Positions 28,776 to 40,655 of a stretch of DNA of 64,000 nucleotides are shown piece after piece; position 1 is the first letter of the stretch, and each line of letters opens with the position of its first letter. The position numbers and the translations under genes are program-made. Source of the DNA: Mantamonas sphyraenae (Eukaryota > CRuMs > Mantamonadidae); NCBI GenBank assembly GCA_026936335.1, contig JAPMXV010000019.1, positions 1-64,000 on the forward strand. Reading direction: 5' to 3'. The notes beneath the pieces were generated by a model that ran no database searches, was not told the DNA's origin, and saw only the letters and a list, made by a program, of their open reading frames with translations.

Positions 28776-31337
28776 ATGGAGATGGCGGATACCCACAGCC
28801 CCACCCTCCTGCCTCTGTGCTCGGCATGGATTCACCATCTCCTGCGAGTGCAGGAGGATTGGACCCAATGCTTGGCCGGCATCGACGACGTCGACAACGA
28901 CACATCCGCTTCGCACACAAGCAGCAGCATGACCAGTGCGCTCGTCACACACATGGAGCACTCTGTGCTGAGGAACCAAGAGCTCCTGGACAAAGGTGAT
29001 CGATGCGCGCGCGTTTGCTCCAATCTGCACCGTGTTTTCCTGACACCCGACGACCGAAAATTCCTGACACGCAACACCGCCTCAGTCCTGCTGCCTGTGC
29101 ACCAGTCTGCATGTGAGTGGGTCGAAGAAACCCTTGTGCCCATGTGTTTGACCATCACCGGAGATCAAGGCACAGACGGAGATGAAGATGGCCATGCTTC
29201 ACTGGATCCGCCGCGAGACACAGCCGACGCCTTTGCCTGGATCGAGCACCTACTTCCGCTGTACGTGCAACGCCACGGCGCAGACGGAGACGTGGACGAA
29301 GCTGTGCATCACATCGACCAGATCCTCTTGCTTTGCCTGCAGTCGTTCCATCGCACCGTCGGCGGCAGCTACGTGGCCACCACAGTGTGCGTCGAAGGCA
29401 CGCTGTACACAGACCACGACATGGAGACACGAGATATGCACGACACGCTGGTGGACCAGTTTGCCGCCTTGTTGTTGCGCAACACCGACGCATCTACCGG
29501 TAGGCTTCGCGCCCCATGTGCCGGCCGAGGCGACCTCAACCATGTCTGTTACATGCCACAGGCCAGTCTGGTGCTCCACTGCCTCCAACTCAGGCTTCTC
29601 GACGATGCGCTGGACAGCCTGAACGACGACTCGGTCGGCAAGTGGCCTGTCTCGGACACACGCGTGCTGGAATGTCATCTGCAGATCCACGCAGGGGGTA
29701 GCAGCAACCGCGCCCATCGTGTGCTCTCCGTCTCCAGAGTCCACACGTTGCTGGCCGCCGAGTCCATCGGCATGACTCAAGTCGACGCCTGGTGTGAAAC
29801 GTCGTCGGACCTGCTCCCACTGGCCCACAAGGCACTCACGCACACTCTGGACACGCACGTGATCGACACCTCCAGCATGGATGCCCTTGCGTGCTCTGCG
29901 TACGACACTTGTGCGGTCACGCGATGCAGCGCCGTCGCAATCGCGTCGCCCCAGCCGTTCTGGGACTCTGTCCAAGGCAAGGTCGTGTGGCAGAGGCGTT
30001 CAGACGGCATGGAGTCTCCCGAATATGTGGACTACAGTGTCGTTGTGACACCTCGTACGGCCAAGGAGCTGCAGGTCGGTCAAATCCACCTCGATTCCAT
30101 CCACGTGCTCGATCGCTCCGCAGACACTCAAGTACAGGCACGCAATCTGCTCAAGCGCTCCTCCCTGTCCTTTGACGTCATTGAAGAGTGTTGGCGCGAC
30201 CTCCACGATACCGACGGGGTGCAGATCAGCCTCGCTGTGCCGACCGCAGACATCCGCGCCCCCACTGCGCCTCTGAAGCTCATGATCCAGAGCAGGGTCA
30301 ACTCACAGGTCGAACACAGGCCCGATGCCAGTTTGGCGTTGTACGGAGGCACCAAGGACACGCCTGTGCCTTGTGAGGGTGTCGATGTCACGCGCAATCT
30401 GCAACTCCACCAGACCTTGCCCAACACCTCCACACTACTCTCTCTGCGCACTGTCCACGGCGTCGCCAAGCTCAGCCTCGAGTACACAAACCTCGCAGAC
30501 GTCTCAGTTGTCGTCCACGAGGTGTCCGTGTCGCTCAATTGGCACGATGTCGACTCCTCCACCGTCTCCGTCCACGCCGTCTCCCAGGACATCCAACACA
30601 CGCGCAGCATCGCTCCCGGCCGCTCTTTGCGTGTAAACATTGAAGTAGACCCACCTCACAGTGGTCAGATTGCTGGAAAGGCTTCTCGCACTGTCTGGAG
30701 GTGCCCGCAACTCATCGACACCGAATGGACGGCACAGATCGCCGACATGACCGTGCGCCGCTTCGTGGTCATGCAAGAACTACTCTCCATGCCCAAACTG
30801 CCCACTGTCGGCGTCGAGGCCACTCTGACCCCCGAAAGCGCCACCACAGCCATCATCGCCATCGTCAACCACGGCAAACTCCCGCTCCTTGTACAAGGAG
30901 ATCTTGTCCACCTCTACGGCTCCTCCACCCACCTTGTATGCGACGCAGAGCTCGACATGAACCTCTCAGACGCCCCCCTGCCTTGTACCGTGCACACTGG
31001 CTCGGGACATGTGTCTCTCGCCAACCAGGATCCGCAATGGCTCCCGGCCGCCACATCCATGCATTTGCGTCTCCATCTCTCCCGCGAGGTCGAAGACGTC
31101 CACATTACCCTCTTTCCTTCAATCCTCCTCGACACGGTGTCCTTCAACGGCAAAGACGTGGCCTTGGATCTTCATTGCGCGCCCGCTTCCGCCTCCTCCT
31201 CCTCCTCCTCCTCCAAGTTTGACATCGACTCCTCTGGTCCCTCTGCCTGGCCCATCGCCGTTCACTCTTCCACTTCATCGTCTTTGTCCTCGTCTTTGTC
31301 CTCATCATCGACCTCATCCCGCATGTCCATCAGCTGA
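28776..31337 (+). CDS. Unrecognised large protein, beta-sandwich-rich C-terminal half
   Basis: An 853-residue intronless protein from an ATG at 28776 (MEMADTHSP); a second in-frame ATG lies two codons on. The N-terminal half is mainly helical, with several conserved-looking Cys/His. The C-terminal half alternates short beta strands (LSLEYTNLADVSVVVHEVSVSLNWHD, RSLRVNIEVDPPHSG, SVGVEATLTPES), suggesting two or three Ig-like or C2-like sandwiches, as in TRAPP-II or adaptor-appendage proteins. No motif proves such membership. The end is Ser-rich ([11 protein letters not shown]). No signal peptide or TM. Its 3' end overlaps the convergent MMTAG2-like gene by 24 bp. Confidence 0.7.
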   Translation: MEMADTHSPTLLPLCSAWIHHLLRVQEDWTQCLAGIDDVDNDTSASHTSSSMTSALVTHMEHSVLRNQELLDKGDRCARVCSNLHRVFLTPDDRKFLTRNTASVLLPVHQSACEWVEETLVPMCLTITGDQGTDGDEDGHASLDPPRDTADAFAWIEHLLPLYVQRHGADGDVDEAVHHIDQILLLCLQSFHRTVGGSYVATTVCVEGTLYTDHDMETRDMHDTLVDQFAALLLRNTDASTGRLRAPCAGRGDLNHVCYMPQASLVLHCLQLRLLDDALDSLNDDSVGKWPVSDTRVLECHLQIHAGGSSNRAHRVLSVSRVHTLLAAESIGMTQVDAWCETSSDLLPLAHKALTHTLDTHVIDTSSMDALACSAYDTCAVTRCSAVAIASPQPFWDSVQGKVVWQRRSDGMESPEYVDYSVVVTPRTAKELQVGQIHLDSIHVLDRSADTQVQARNLLKRSSLSFDVIEECWRDLHDTDGVQISLAVPTADIRAPTAPLKLMIQSRVNSQVEHRPDASLALYGGTKDTPVPCEGVDVTRNLQLHQTLPNTSTLLSLRTVHGVAKLSLEYTNLADVSVVVHEVSVSLNWHDVDSSTVSVHAVSQDIQHTRSIAPGRSLRVNIEVDPPHSGQIAGKASRTVWRCPQLIDTEWTAQIADMTVRRFVVMQELLSMPKLPTVGVEATLTPESATTAIIAIVNHGKLPLLVQGDLVHLYGSSTHLVCDAELDMNLSDAPLPCTVHTGSGHVSLANQDPQWLPAATSMHLRLHLSREVEDVHITLFPSILLDTVSFNGKDVALDLHCAPASASSSSSSSKFDIDSSGPSAWPIAVHSSTSSSLSSSLSSSSTSSRMSIS

Positions 31338-32371
31338 TTCTGCCCCAGCAATGAACTCCTCTTCTTCCTCATCGCTCGAATCATGCCTCTGTCGCACTTG
31401 CTCAACACCCTCAGCCCTCTCCTCCACCTTCTCCCCCACCTCTTCTTCCTCATCGCTCGAATCATGCCTCTGTCGCACTTGCTCAACACCCTCAGCCCTC
31501 TCCTCCACCTTCTCCCCCACCTCTGCTTCCTCATCGCTCGAATCATGCCGTTGCTGCCTCACCTGACCCATCATCACACCACCCTCCTGCACTGTTCCTC
31601 CCACCTCCCCCACCTTCTCCTCTGCCGTTTGCGCGTCCTTCACCTCCTCCTCTCTCTCCCCACCACGATGCCGGTGCCTGTGCTTCCGCCGATGCCTGTG
31701 CCTATGCCCTTCTACATCCTCCCTATCACCATCTCGATGCCTGTGCCTCCGCCTGTGCTTGTGTCTGTGCCTGTGCCGGTGTCGATCCTCCCCTTCCACG
31801 TCCTCCCCATCCTCCGCATCCCCCAACTCCCGCGACCTCGACCTACTCCGACTTCGACTACGCTTGCGCTCCCTCCCCCTCTCCCTGTGCTTGTGCTTAT
31901 GCCGCCTGTGCTTCTCCCGACGTCTCTCCCGCCTCTCCTCCTTCTCACTTTCCGCCGCCCGCCCCTGCTCCGCCCCACCTGCTCCACCCACCGCCACAGC
32001 CACAGGAATCGAATTTGCAGACGTCATGGGCCCCGTCATCCCCAGTGCCTCCATCATCGCCTGCTGGTCCCGTGCTTTGATCGCCGCAAGCTCCTCCTGC
32101 GACGGTCCCGCCTTCTTTGCTGCCGCAGCTGCAACAGCACCCCCGCCAGCCCCTTCTCCATTCTTCTTTGCCTGTGTCCACCACGTCGGCTTCAGCATGA
32201 CCGACGAGCCCAGGTAGTTCTGCCGAAACTTGTCTTTTTCCAGGTCCGACCATTGGAACTCTGCGTCTCTTTGTCAGTGGCAGCCCCACCAAACACCCTC
32301 CCTCCACACCCGCGTCCTTCCGCCAAAACCTACGGTCTGCCACCTCGTGTTCCTCCACGTCGGTGCGACAT
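31314..32371 (-). CDS. MMTAG2: MMTAG2-like protein with RS/HR-rich tail
   Basis: Two exons, 32371-32334 and 32268-31314, are joined over a 65-bp intron that gives MSHRRGGTRGGRPDAEFQWSD; the total is 330 residues. The conserved N-terminal domain of multiple-myeloma tumour-associated protein 2 (C1orf35) is seen: RGGTRGGR, FQWSDLEKDK, RQNYLGSSVM, then AGPSQEELAAIKARDQQAMMEALG. The acceptor (acaaag) is pyrimidine-poor. An alternative join (donor gtggca, acceptor acgcag) would give RGGTREFQW. After the domain come Glu/Arg, RSRSRS and alternating His/Arg blocks, then three 27-residue repeats with the CK2-like site HDSSDEEE. The family is nuclear and linked to splicing factors; its exact role is unknown. 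Confidence 0.85.
31355..31560 (-). repeat. 81-bp tandem repeats, about 2.5 copies
   Basis: A block containing catcgctcgaatcatgcc recurs at 31371, 31452 and 31533. In the minus-strand MMTAG2-like gene it encodes EKVEERAEGVEQVRQRHDSSDEEE-type units of 27 residues. The copies are almost identical in DNA. Confidence 0.9.
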
Positions 32372-32431
32372 CTTGCGTTGGCAGCGCCAGCGAAAAACTC
32401 ACCCCACACCGCACTCGTTTGCTCTCCTCAC
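32372..32431. promoter_or_regulatory. 60-bp divergent promoter, MMTAG2-like and LRR kinase
   Basis: The two start codons face away from each other across 60 bases containing aaaaactcaccccacaccgc. No known element is visible. Transcription must start inside this segment or within the neighbouring coding region. Confidence 0.5.
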
Positions 32432-34831
32432 ATGCAGACAGAAGGAGAAGAAGACGAGGAGGACAGCAGCACGTTTGCTACCCAAACCCAGCAACACATG
32501 GTCTTGGATGACACAGACGCCGACGCCCTTTTGTACGCTTGTCGCGCAGGCCGGCGAACAAACCGATTTCGTGGAATCGTGCAACTCACACCGGCGTTCA
32601 CCCTTCCACACGCCATACCCACGACCATGCACCCGCTCCCACAGCACACGTCCCTGTGTCGACCTGTCTGACCGCGGTTATAGCCTCCCGCGAAGCATCC
32701 CTGCACGTGTGTGGTCTGCCGTCGACACTCTCCTCGAGCTCGATCTCAGTTCCAACACCTTGCAAGCCCTGCCCGAGCAAATCGGCAACCTGGTCAACCT
32801 GCGCGAGCTCAACCTGTACAACAACCAACTGACCACCCTTCCGACGGCCATCGACACCCTCACCCATCTGCACACCCTCAACCTCCGCCTCAACCTCCTT
32901 GCAACCTTTCCCCAGCCCATCCTTCACCTCTCGGCCATCCAGCTCCTCGACCTCGCCGACAATCTCCTCACTTCCGTCCCTGCTCCGCTGGCCTCCATGC
33001 CCAACCTTGACATTCTCTATCTGCAGAACAACCGCATTTCCACCCTCGACCCTGCCTTTTACAAAGCCACCTTTCGCCTTGAGCTCGCACACAACCCCGT
33101 CCACAACACCTCTGCACGCACCTCCTCTCGCTCTGGCAACAGGATACGAGGCCGCCAGCTCCTCGCACGTCCCATCGTCTCCAGCGGCGCCAATGCCCCA
33201 CGCACAGCCGCCTTTGCTCGCCCACGTCGCCCAGATCAGGTCGAGCTGCCCCAGCGCATCTCATGCGCTCCGCGCAGACTCACAGGCAAACGAAAACACT
33301 TTGCGCGCGATGGAGATGGGCCCAGCGACGACCAGGACGGCACCAGCGAGGATCGCCTCGACGAAGACGATCCTCTCCTTGCCTTTTACGACCAGGAGCT
33401 GTCCAACCCGCAGCAGGATATCCAAGACGACGAACACACGCTGCACTCACGCAGACAAAAGGCATCCTCCCGACACGTCTCCAGCCGCTTCCGTACAGGT
33501 CGCTGGGGCACGTCGTCTTTCTACAACCAAACCATAGCACGCCTCGGCGACGACGAATACCTCAACGCAGACGGCGAAGCAGACGACGAGATCCAGGACA
33601 GTATGGTCCACACGAGCAGTTCCTCGTCGTCCTCGTCGTCCACCACCACCACCACCACTTCCACGTCGTCCTCCTCCACTCGACTCCCGCTTGTACAGAC
33701 GTCGGTGCGACCACAGGAGAAGCGCAGACGCATGACTGGAAGGATATGGAAGCAAGCGGACGAAGAGACACGCAACGCAAAGCGGCTGCAAGCACAGCGC
33801 GCTCAGGTTGTGCAGCAGAGCCAGAAGGAAAGACGCCGTGCAGCTCGCAAACTGCAGGAAGAACGCCACATGCGCGAGCGCCTGCAACGCCTGCACAGGT
33901 TTTTGGACGAACTGAAGCACCAGCAGATCGAATACGACCAGCTGGTGGCCATCCACGACAACGCCATGGACGACGAGATCGGATGTGGCAGCTTTGGCAC
34001 CGTGTACAAACGCATCTACCAGGGTCAAACCGTCGCTGTCAAGGAGATGCGGCAGCACCACATGGACGACGCCACTGTGTCCTCCTTCACACGCGAGGTG
34101 GAGACGCTCAGCCGTGTTCGCCACCCGAGCGTTGTCAATCTCATCGGAGCAGGCGTCCACAGCACAGGGGACGCAAAGCACGTCCTCTTTCTTGTCATGG
34201 AGTACGTGCCTGGAGGCACCCTGCGCGACTGCATCCACAGCGACGTCATGCGCAAGACAAACGACTACGACGCCCTGCTGGTCGCCCTGGCCCTCCAGGT
34301 CGCCGCAGGAATGCAGAACCTCCACGAACAACATGACATCATTCACAGGGATCTCAAAGTGTCCAACGTCCTCCTCGACGCTCACTTCAACGCAAAGGTG
34401 TGTGACTTTGGCCTCGCACGCCTCGCTTCAGAGGACAGCGGACGCCTCACACACGTCGGTTGCGGCCGCTACATGGCACCCGAAGTGACACGTGGCCAGC
34501 AGTACACACGCAAGGTCGACGTCTACTCCTTTGGCATGATGCTTTACGAAATGTTCAGCGCAAAGATCCCCTTTGCCTCCCTCGACGCCACCCCAGCCGC
34601 CTTTCAGGCTGCCAACGGCGAGCGACCGGGCCTGGACGACATGGAAGACGAAGTGGCCGACGAAATCCTCGACCTCATCGTCGACTGCTGGCAGGACGAG
34701 CCTGATGACAGACCGGATTTCGCAGAAGTTGTCGAGCGCCTGGAAAGCATGGAGTACCGCGACCCAAACTCGTTCGATCTCACCTGGTTGGCTCAGAATG
34801 GCGACTTGGACGAGCATGCGAGTGTCCACGA

Positions 34832-34863
<32 letters not shown>

Positions 34864-34979
34864 TCGACCGTGACAATCATCGTCGTTTTGGCCAGGCGTC
34901 GTCTTCCCGTCCAGTCGCCACTGTCGACGCCCTCGACGTCGACGATCCTGCCGACGAATATGTGTTTGCTGTGTTCTGA
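32432..34979 (+). CDS. LRR plus TKL-type protein kinase
   Basis: Exons 32432-32532 and 32645-34979 (intron 112 bp, gtacgc...cccacag) encode 811 residues. After a short acidic N-terminus come about six Shoc2-type LRRs (near residues 60-185; LRELNLYNNQLTTLP, LDILYLQNNRIST). A basic disordered region with Ser and Thr runs follows, then a coiled coil (about 395-470). The kinase domain starts near residue 479 (IGCGSFGTVY), with Lys in VAVKEM, HRDLKVSNVLLD, DFGLARL and GRYMAPEV. The HRDLKxxN form and CWQDEPDDRPDF end are typical of tyrosine-kinase-like kinases with Ser/Thr specificity. An 11-Asp run lies in the tail. No ROC/COR domain, so not a Roco protein. Divergent from the MMTAG2-like gene, 60 bp between ATGs. 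Confidence 0.9.
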
Positions 34980-35040
34980 ATGAAGGATGTTTTCGTGCCT
35001 GCCCTGGCAATCCCAAAGGAACGTACTCGCGCCGCCGCAG

Positions 35041-38000
35041 ATGGACAAGTACCTCATCCAGGAACTCATCGGAGAGGGCTCGTTTGGCAAGGTGTACCGT
35101 GCACGTGTAAAGGGCACGGGCATCCATGTGGCGGTCAAGTATATCAGCAAATGGGGAAAGAGCGAGCGCGACCAAAAGTCTCTGCGCAGGGAAATCGAAC
35201 TGCTCCGTGGCCTCGACAACATCAACATCATCCGCATGGTCGATGCCCTCGAAACCAAGGAGCACTTTATTATCGTCACAGAGCTGGCCCAGGTACGCGT
35301 GCACAACACCCGCCCTGCACCACACACACACACAGGGGTGCAAATCCCCGCGCCCCCGTTTTGTCCCTCCCCCCTCCTCTTCACCGTCTCCTGGCCTTTG
35401 TGCCACGCAGACTCTTGACCATCGTCTGTCCACTGCCCGTACGCTGACACCATCTGAACGCACAGGGAGATCTGTTTTCCATTCTCACCGACGACCAGCA
35501 GCTGCCGGAAGACGTGGTGCGCTCGGTGGCACAGCAGCTTGTGCGCGCACTGCAGTATCTCCACGGCCACCGCATCATCCATCGCGACATCAAGCCGCAA
35601 AACATTCTCATGGGCGCCAACGGCGTCGTCAAACTGTGTGACTTTGGGTTTGCACGCAGCATGAGCAACAACACCATGATGTTGACGTCAATCAAGGGCA
35701 CTCCGTTGTACATGGCCCCCGAGCTCGTCAAGGAGTCGCCCTACAACCACCTCACAGACCTTTGGAGCCTCGGTGTTATCCTCTACGAACTGCACTGTGG
35801 CGTGCCTCCCTTTTACAGCAACAACATCTACTCACTGATCCCCTTGATCATCGAGTCCCCCGTCCAGTATCCGGAAACCATGAGCGACGTCTTTAAGGAC
35901 TTTCTCGATGGCCTCCTGCAAAAGAAACCCAGCGATAGGTTGGGATGGCCCGAGCTTGCGCAGCACCCATTCATCGCCAGCACCGAAGAGGAGCTGGAAG
36001 AGCTCGAGCGCATCAAGGCTGAAGACCGTTCTCGCGAGCGCTTCCTGCATGTGTTTCCCGACCTGGGCCAGCAGGTCAGTCTCATGGGGGCCAGTGGTGG
36101 ACTGACCAACATGCGCAAGTCCAAACTTATCCAGGGTGCATACGGCCCCGAGTTTGCCTCGCAATTCAGCGAGGCCAAGAGCCTGCTCAGCAACAGCGAC
36201 GACACAGCCGGTGATGAAGCAGGCAACAGTGGCGGAAGCAGCAGCAGCAGCAGTGGCAGCAGTGGCAGCAGTGGTGGCAGTGCCGGTGCATACACAGACA
36301 GCGAGAGCATCAGTGCCGCTCTGCCGGGGCGCAAGAAGCTGCCCGCCATTAAGGAAGCTTCAGGATCCTCTTCCTCCTCTTCTTCTTCCTCCTCCTCCTC
36401 GTCATCTCACATGGGTGCCGACTCGCCAGTGCAGCGGCGAGGCAAGCAGAAGGACGCGTGGTATGAAACCGAAGTGCAGAGCAGGACGGTGGAAGGGGCC
36501 ACCAAGCTGCGGTACGACGGCGTTTTTACACGTCAGCTGCTCAACATGCTTGCTGTGGACGAGACACAGCTGGCAAGCAAGGAGAAGCGCAAGACAATGG
36601 CCAACGTGCTGCGTATCTGCTGCAACGTGATCGAAAAGGGCTCGGTGAGCGGCGAACTGCTGCGCGACTCGAGAGACATCATGTCATACGGGTCGGGCAA
36701 GCAACTGATGGCGTTGGTGCAGGCCACGCTGTCGATGATCAACTCGGGGGTCAAGTACGACGACAACGACGGCGGGAGCGCAGTGACGTACGTGGACGTG
36801 CTGCGTGAGGCGGTACAACTGGTGGGGGTTATGGCAGAGGCACACCAGCAGCTGTTTGGCGAGGTGGACCAGTATCTGGTCATGCAGTTTCTGCCGGTGG
36901 TGCCCGCCATTGTGGAGCTGCTTGCCGACGACTCGCTGAATCTGCAGGTGACGCTGATGAACAGCCTGGCACGCATGTTTGGCGGCTTTGGCCAGCTGTT
37001 GCACGACACAAGCGAGCTGTACCAGCTCGTGTTGGACAACCGGCCGGCGGTGGTGGGCATTGTGCGGTGCATCCAGATTGCCAAGTATGCACGCAAGGTG
37101 GGCAGCAACCTGCGCCTGACCACTGCATCCACAAACGCACTCAATGTGGCTGCCATGGAGGCGTTGCGCAACCTGGTGGCGCCCAGTGACGTGTCGCACG
37201 TGGACATGTTCCCGCTCAACCGCAACATGGAGCCGCGCAGTCCAGACCAGCTCGAGCAGCGTGTGCTGCAAGACCTGTGTGCCATGGTGGCCTCGGTGGT
37301 GCTGGAAGACAACAAGATCCGCAGTGTGTGCAACATGGTGAGCAAGAACGACACGCAGCTTCTGCTGGACTGTATCACCACCCTCAGCATGCTGTGTCGC
37401 TGCTCCCGCGAGTTCCTCCAGCTGCTCGCAGGCAGCAGTGTGCGTGTGGTCAGCGAACAGAGTGGCACCAACAGCACCATGCCTGCCCTTGTGTTTATCT
37501 TTAAACAGGTCGTCCAGCGCCGCAGCGAGGCAAACATCCTCTGCCAGACCCTGATGCTCATGTACATGCTGTGCAGCTGGCACACAGACCTTGCTGTGCA
37601 GGTGGCCTCTGAGGGCCTGAGCACACTCGTCCGCCTTCTACTGGAGTCGTCCTCGCGCAAGGTGCAGAGTGCGGCCGCCCTTGTCCTCTCCACCTCCATC
37701 AATGCCACAGGCACACAGAGCGACACACGCACGGCTGTACTCGACCCTTCTGTGTTGCGTACTCTCATCGACCTCGTACAGGGCGATGTCGAACGCAGCA
37801 GCGTCATGGCGGGTTCCTCCTTCTCCGCGCTGGGCTTTGCCACCATGGGCGCCATGGACGGCCCCATGCTCTGCTTCAAGTATCTGCTTATCAAGTACGA
37901 CGACGACTTTGTGCAGCTGCTGGCTGAGGTTGAGCGAGAGCCGAACGAGCTGTGGCGGCAGCTTGCCGTCCAGCTAGGCTCGTCCAGCTGCAGCAACGAA

Positions 38001-39140
38001 CTCTCCCCCACAGGCGTCCTCGCCGCCACCCGCCTGGCGTACGAATACGTTGTGCGCGAGCCACGTTCTCGCTCGCGCATGCTCGTCGACGTGGAGCTTG
38101 TCGGACGCTTGGTGCGTCTCATATCGGAAACACATCTGGACCGGGTGGTGTGCTGGCCTGCGTTTGTGGGCGGTGGCAGTACGGTGGCCGTGTCTCTCAT
38201 CAAACAGGTGCTTTCCCTCTTCTTTCTGCCCCTGGGCAACCAAGCAGACAGCAAGGAGCTTGCGCGTACACAAAAGGCGCTGTACGAAGCGCGGCTGGTG
38301 GAGACGGTGCTGCATTGTGTCGACTACATGCCTGCAGGCACCTACGAGTATCCCATGGGCATGCTGTCGCGCATAGTGCTGGGCAGCAACGACTTTGCCA
38401 TGCAGCTGTTGGAGTGTGGCGGCGTGCAGACAGGTGCCCTGAAGCGCATGCTGCAGGAGGAGGAGGTGGGCACTGCCGTCGTCATTGACGCCCTGCTCAT
38501 TGTCTCTCAGCTGGCTCGCGTGACCAAAGACTCGTACCCGGACATCCACGACGCAGACATGTACCACGAGTTTGTGCGCCTGATCAACAGCGACCAGGCA
38601 AACATCCGCTCCAAGGTGTGCAACCTCCTGGGCAACCTGTGTCGCTACTCAGACTATTTCTACCAGCCCATCAAACGCACGGGCCTGCTCGAAGCGCTGG
38701 TGGAACGCTGCGCAGACACAGATCGCAACACTCGCAAATTCGCCTGCTTTGCCATCGGCAACGCCAGTTTCCACAATGACACGCTGTACGAAGACATTGC
38801 GCCGTGCATTGAGTCGTTGGTGACCCTCCTGAGTGACGACGAGGAAAAGACACGTTCCAACGCTGCGGGGGCAATTGGCAATCTCGTGCGCAACTCCGAC
38901 AGTCTGTGCCAGCGCCTGATGGACGCCGGCGCCGTACATCGCCTGTACGACGTAGCTCTCAACGACGACGTGTCGCCAAGACGCATCGCCCTCTTCTCCC
39001 TGGGCAACTTTTGTGCCTTTGAGGTGTGCAAGGACACCCTCCTGCGCCTGGGAGTCCACCAGTACCTCGACAAACGCGACGAAACAGACTCGTTGGCGAA
39101 AAAGTATGCTGGGCGGATTGTGAAGAAGCTGGGAGCGTGA
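35041..39140 (+). CDS. STK36: Fused/STK36-type serine-threonine kinase
   Basis: Exons 35041-35292 and 35466-39140 (intron 173 bp, phase 0) give 1,308 residues; human STK36 has 1,315. The kinase domain occupies residues 4-252: GEGSFGKVY, catalytic Lys in [16 protein letters not shown] near 121, LCDFGFAR near 142, and [14 protein letters not shown]. The [18 protein letters not shown] stretch is diagnostic of Fused. A low-complexity Ser/Gly linker follows (about 320-400). The remaining 900 residues are helical, with armadillo/HEAT-like repeats near the end ([58 protein letters not shown]). Fused is needed for central-pair assembly of motile cilia and, in some animals, for Hedgehog signalling. 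Full length and intact motifs suggest a working gene. Confidence 0.95.
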
Positions 39141-39162
39141 GTGTGTGGGGGGAGTGACATGA

Positions 39163-40380
39163 TCACATGGTTTGTTCTTGATCACCACAATGAACCACGC
39201 CACGAGCGGCCAATGCGTCGATTTCTTGATGGGAGAGGTCAAGGGTGGAGTGGAGTACTTGGCGTGTGTGTTGTCCCAACGCAGGCGGAGGCAGGGCGTC
39301 GTGTGCGCCAACATCGCTGGCTGAGAAGCGGTTCGGATGGCCGACGACTCTCTGGCCACCTACGTCCTGAACAAGCCCCATGGCCTGCACCTGCGGGTGC
39401 TCAAACACCCCTTGCATATTGTTGACTGGTGCACACGGCACGTCAGCCTGTTCCAGGACGGCTGTCCAGTGAGCGGTGTCCTCGCGGGACAGGACTGTTT
39501 GGATCTGCGGCAGCAGCGCCTCTCGATGCCTCACACGGTCACTGTTTGTGGCAAAACGTGTGTCTGTGTGCCACGTGTGCTCGAGGGCACGTGAAAACGC
39601 AGCAAACTGCTTGTCTGAGCCTGCAGCGACGATGATGTGCGAGTCTTTGGTCTCAAACGACTGATACGGCACAATGCTGGCATGCGCATTTCCCCTACGC
39701 ACTGCCTCTGTGTCTGCCATCAGCCAATTGGCGCCCACATTGGCCAAAGAGGCTACAGTGGATCCCAGCAGCGTCACCTGGATGCTCTCTCCGGTGCCTC
39801 GCTGTTCCCTAGCATACAGAGCTGCCAGAATCGATCCGTACGCATGCAGACCTGTAAGAATGTCTGTGACAGCCACACCCAACTTGACTGGGGGCCCTTC
39901 TGCCTCGCCTGAAATGCCCATGAAGCCACCGAGGGCCTGTGTGATGATGTCAAACGCTGGGGCATCTTTCAGCGGCCCCTCGTCGCCATAGCCGCTGACA
40001 CAGCAGTGAATGAGCCGAGGGTGGCTCTGCAGTAGCTCGTCGACATCCAGACCGAATTTGCGCATGGTGCGTGGACCAAAGTTCTCCAGGAGGACGTCGC
40101 TGCGTTCGGCCAGGCGTCGAACGAGCGCAGCGCCTTCGTCGTTGGCCAAGTCGATGGCCACGGAGCGTTTGTGCCGGTTTACGTGTTCAAAGTAAACCGA
40201 AGCGCCGTCCTGGGTGTGTGGAGGGGTCCATGCACGTGTGAGGTCGCCCACGCCGGGCTGTTCGACCTTGAGCACGGTGGCGCCCAGGTCGCCCAGCATC
40301 ATGCTGGCATGCGGGGCTGCAAGAACACGACCCAAATCCAGCACGACAATGCCCTGGAGGGGACGAAGCCGGGTGCTCAT
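39163..40380 (-). CDS. CaiB/BaiF family (class III) CoA-transferase
   Basis: A 405-residue intronless protein from MSTRLRPLQG (40380). Class III CoA-transferase features: PLQGIVVLDLGRVLAAPHASMMLGDLGATVLKVEQPGVGD, the VYFEHVNRHKRSVAIDL segment, the conserved catalytic Asp in PAFDIITQALGG, and SGEAEGPPVKLGVAVTDILTG. These enzymes move CoA between carboxylic acids. The layout is closest to succinyl-CoA:glutarate CoA-transferase (SUGCT), alpha-methylacyl-CoA racemase being the alternative. Codons upstream of 40380 are open but have no ATG, so no targeting peptide is proven; an unseen first exon could supply one. It is convergent to STK36 and divergent to NAC-alpha (275 bp). Confidence 0.88.
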   Translation of the reverse strand: MSTRLRPLQGIVVLDLGRVLAAPHASMMLGDLGATVLKVEQPGVGDLTRAWTPPHTQDGASVYFEHVNRHKRSVAIDLANDEGAALVRRLAERSDVLLENFGPRTMRKFGLDVDELLQSHPRLIHCCVSGYGDEGPLKDAPAFDIITQALGGFMGISGEAEGPPVKLGVAVTDILTGLHAYGSILAALYAREQRGTGESIQVTLLGSTVASLANVGANWLMADTEAVRRGNAHASIVPYQSFETKDSHIIVAAGSDKQFAAFSRALEHTWHTDTRFATNSDRVRHREALLPQIQTVLSREDTAHWTAVLEQADVPCAPVNNMQGVFEHPQVQAMGLVQDVGGQRVVGHPNRFSASDVGAHDALPPPALGQHTRQVLHSTLDLSHQEIDALAARGVVHCGDQEQTM

Positions 40381-40655
40381 GCCAACAGACCCGTTTTGTT
40401 GGGTGTGCGCGATCGTCGGCACCCAAAAACGAAACGAAATGACTGAAGGTACGATGGAACATGAGTGCAAATGGCGGGAATCCAGCAGCTCTGCACGTGT
40501 GCAAAGCGATACGCAGGTGTGGATGGCGCACTAAGCGGCGGTGGGCGTGGAAACGGACACGGCTGCAGCCATGCCCATTTTGCCACCGTGCGATTTCAGC
40601 GAGCCGGAGTTTGCGAGCGCGTGTGGCGTGGTGCAGGGACGCTGACAAGGAACAC

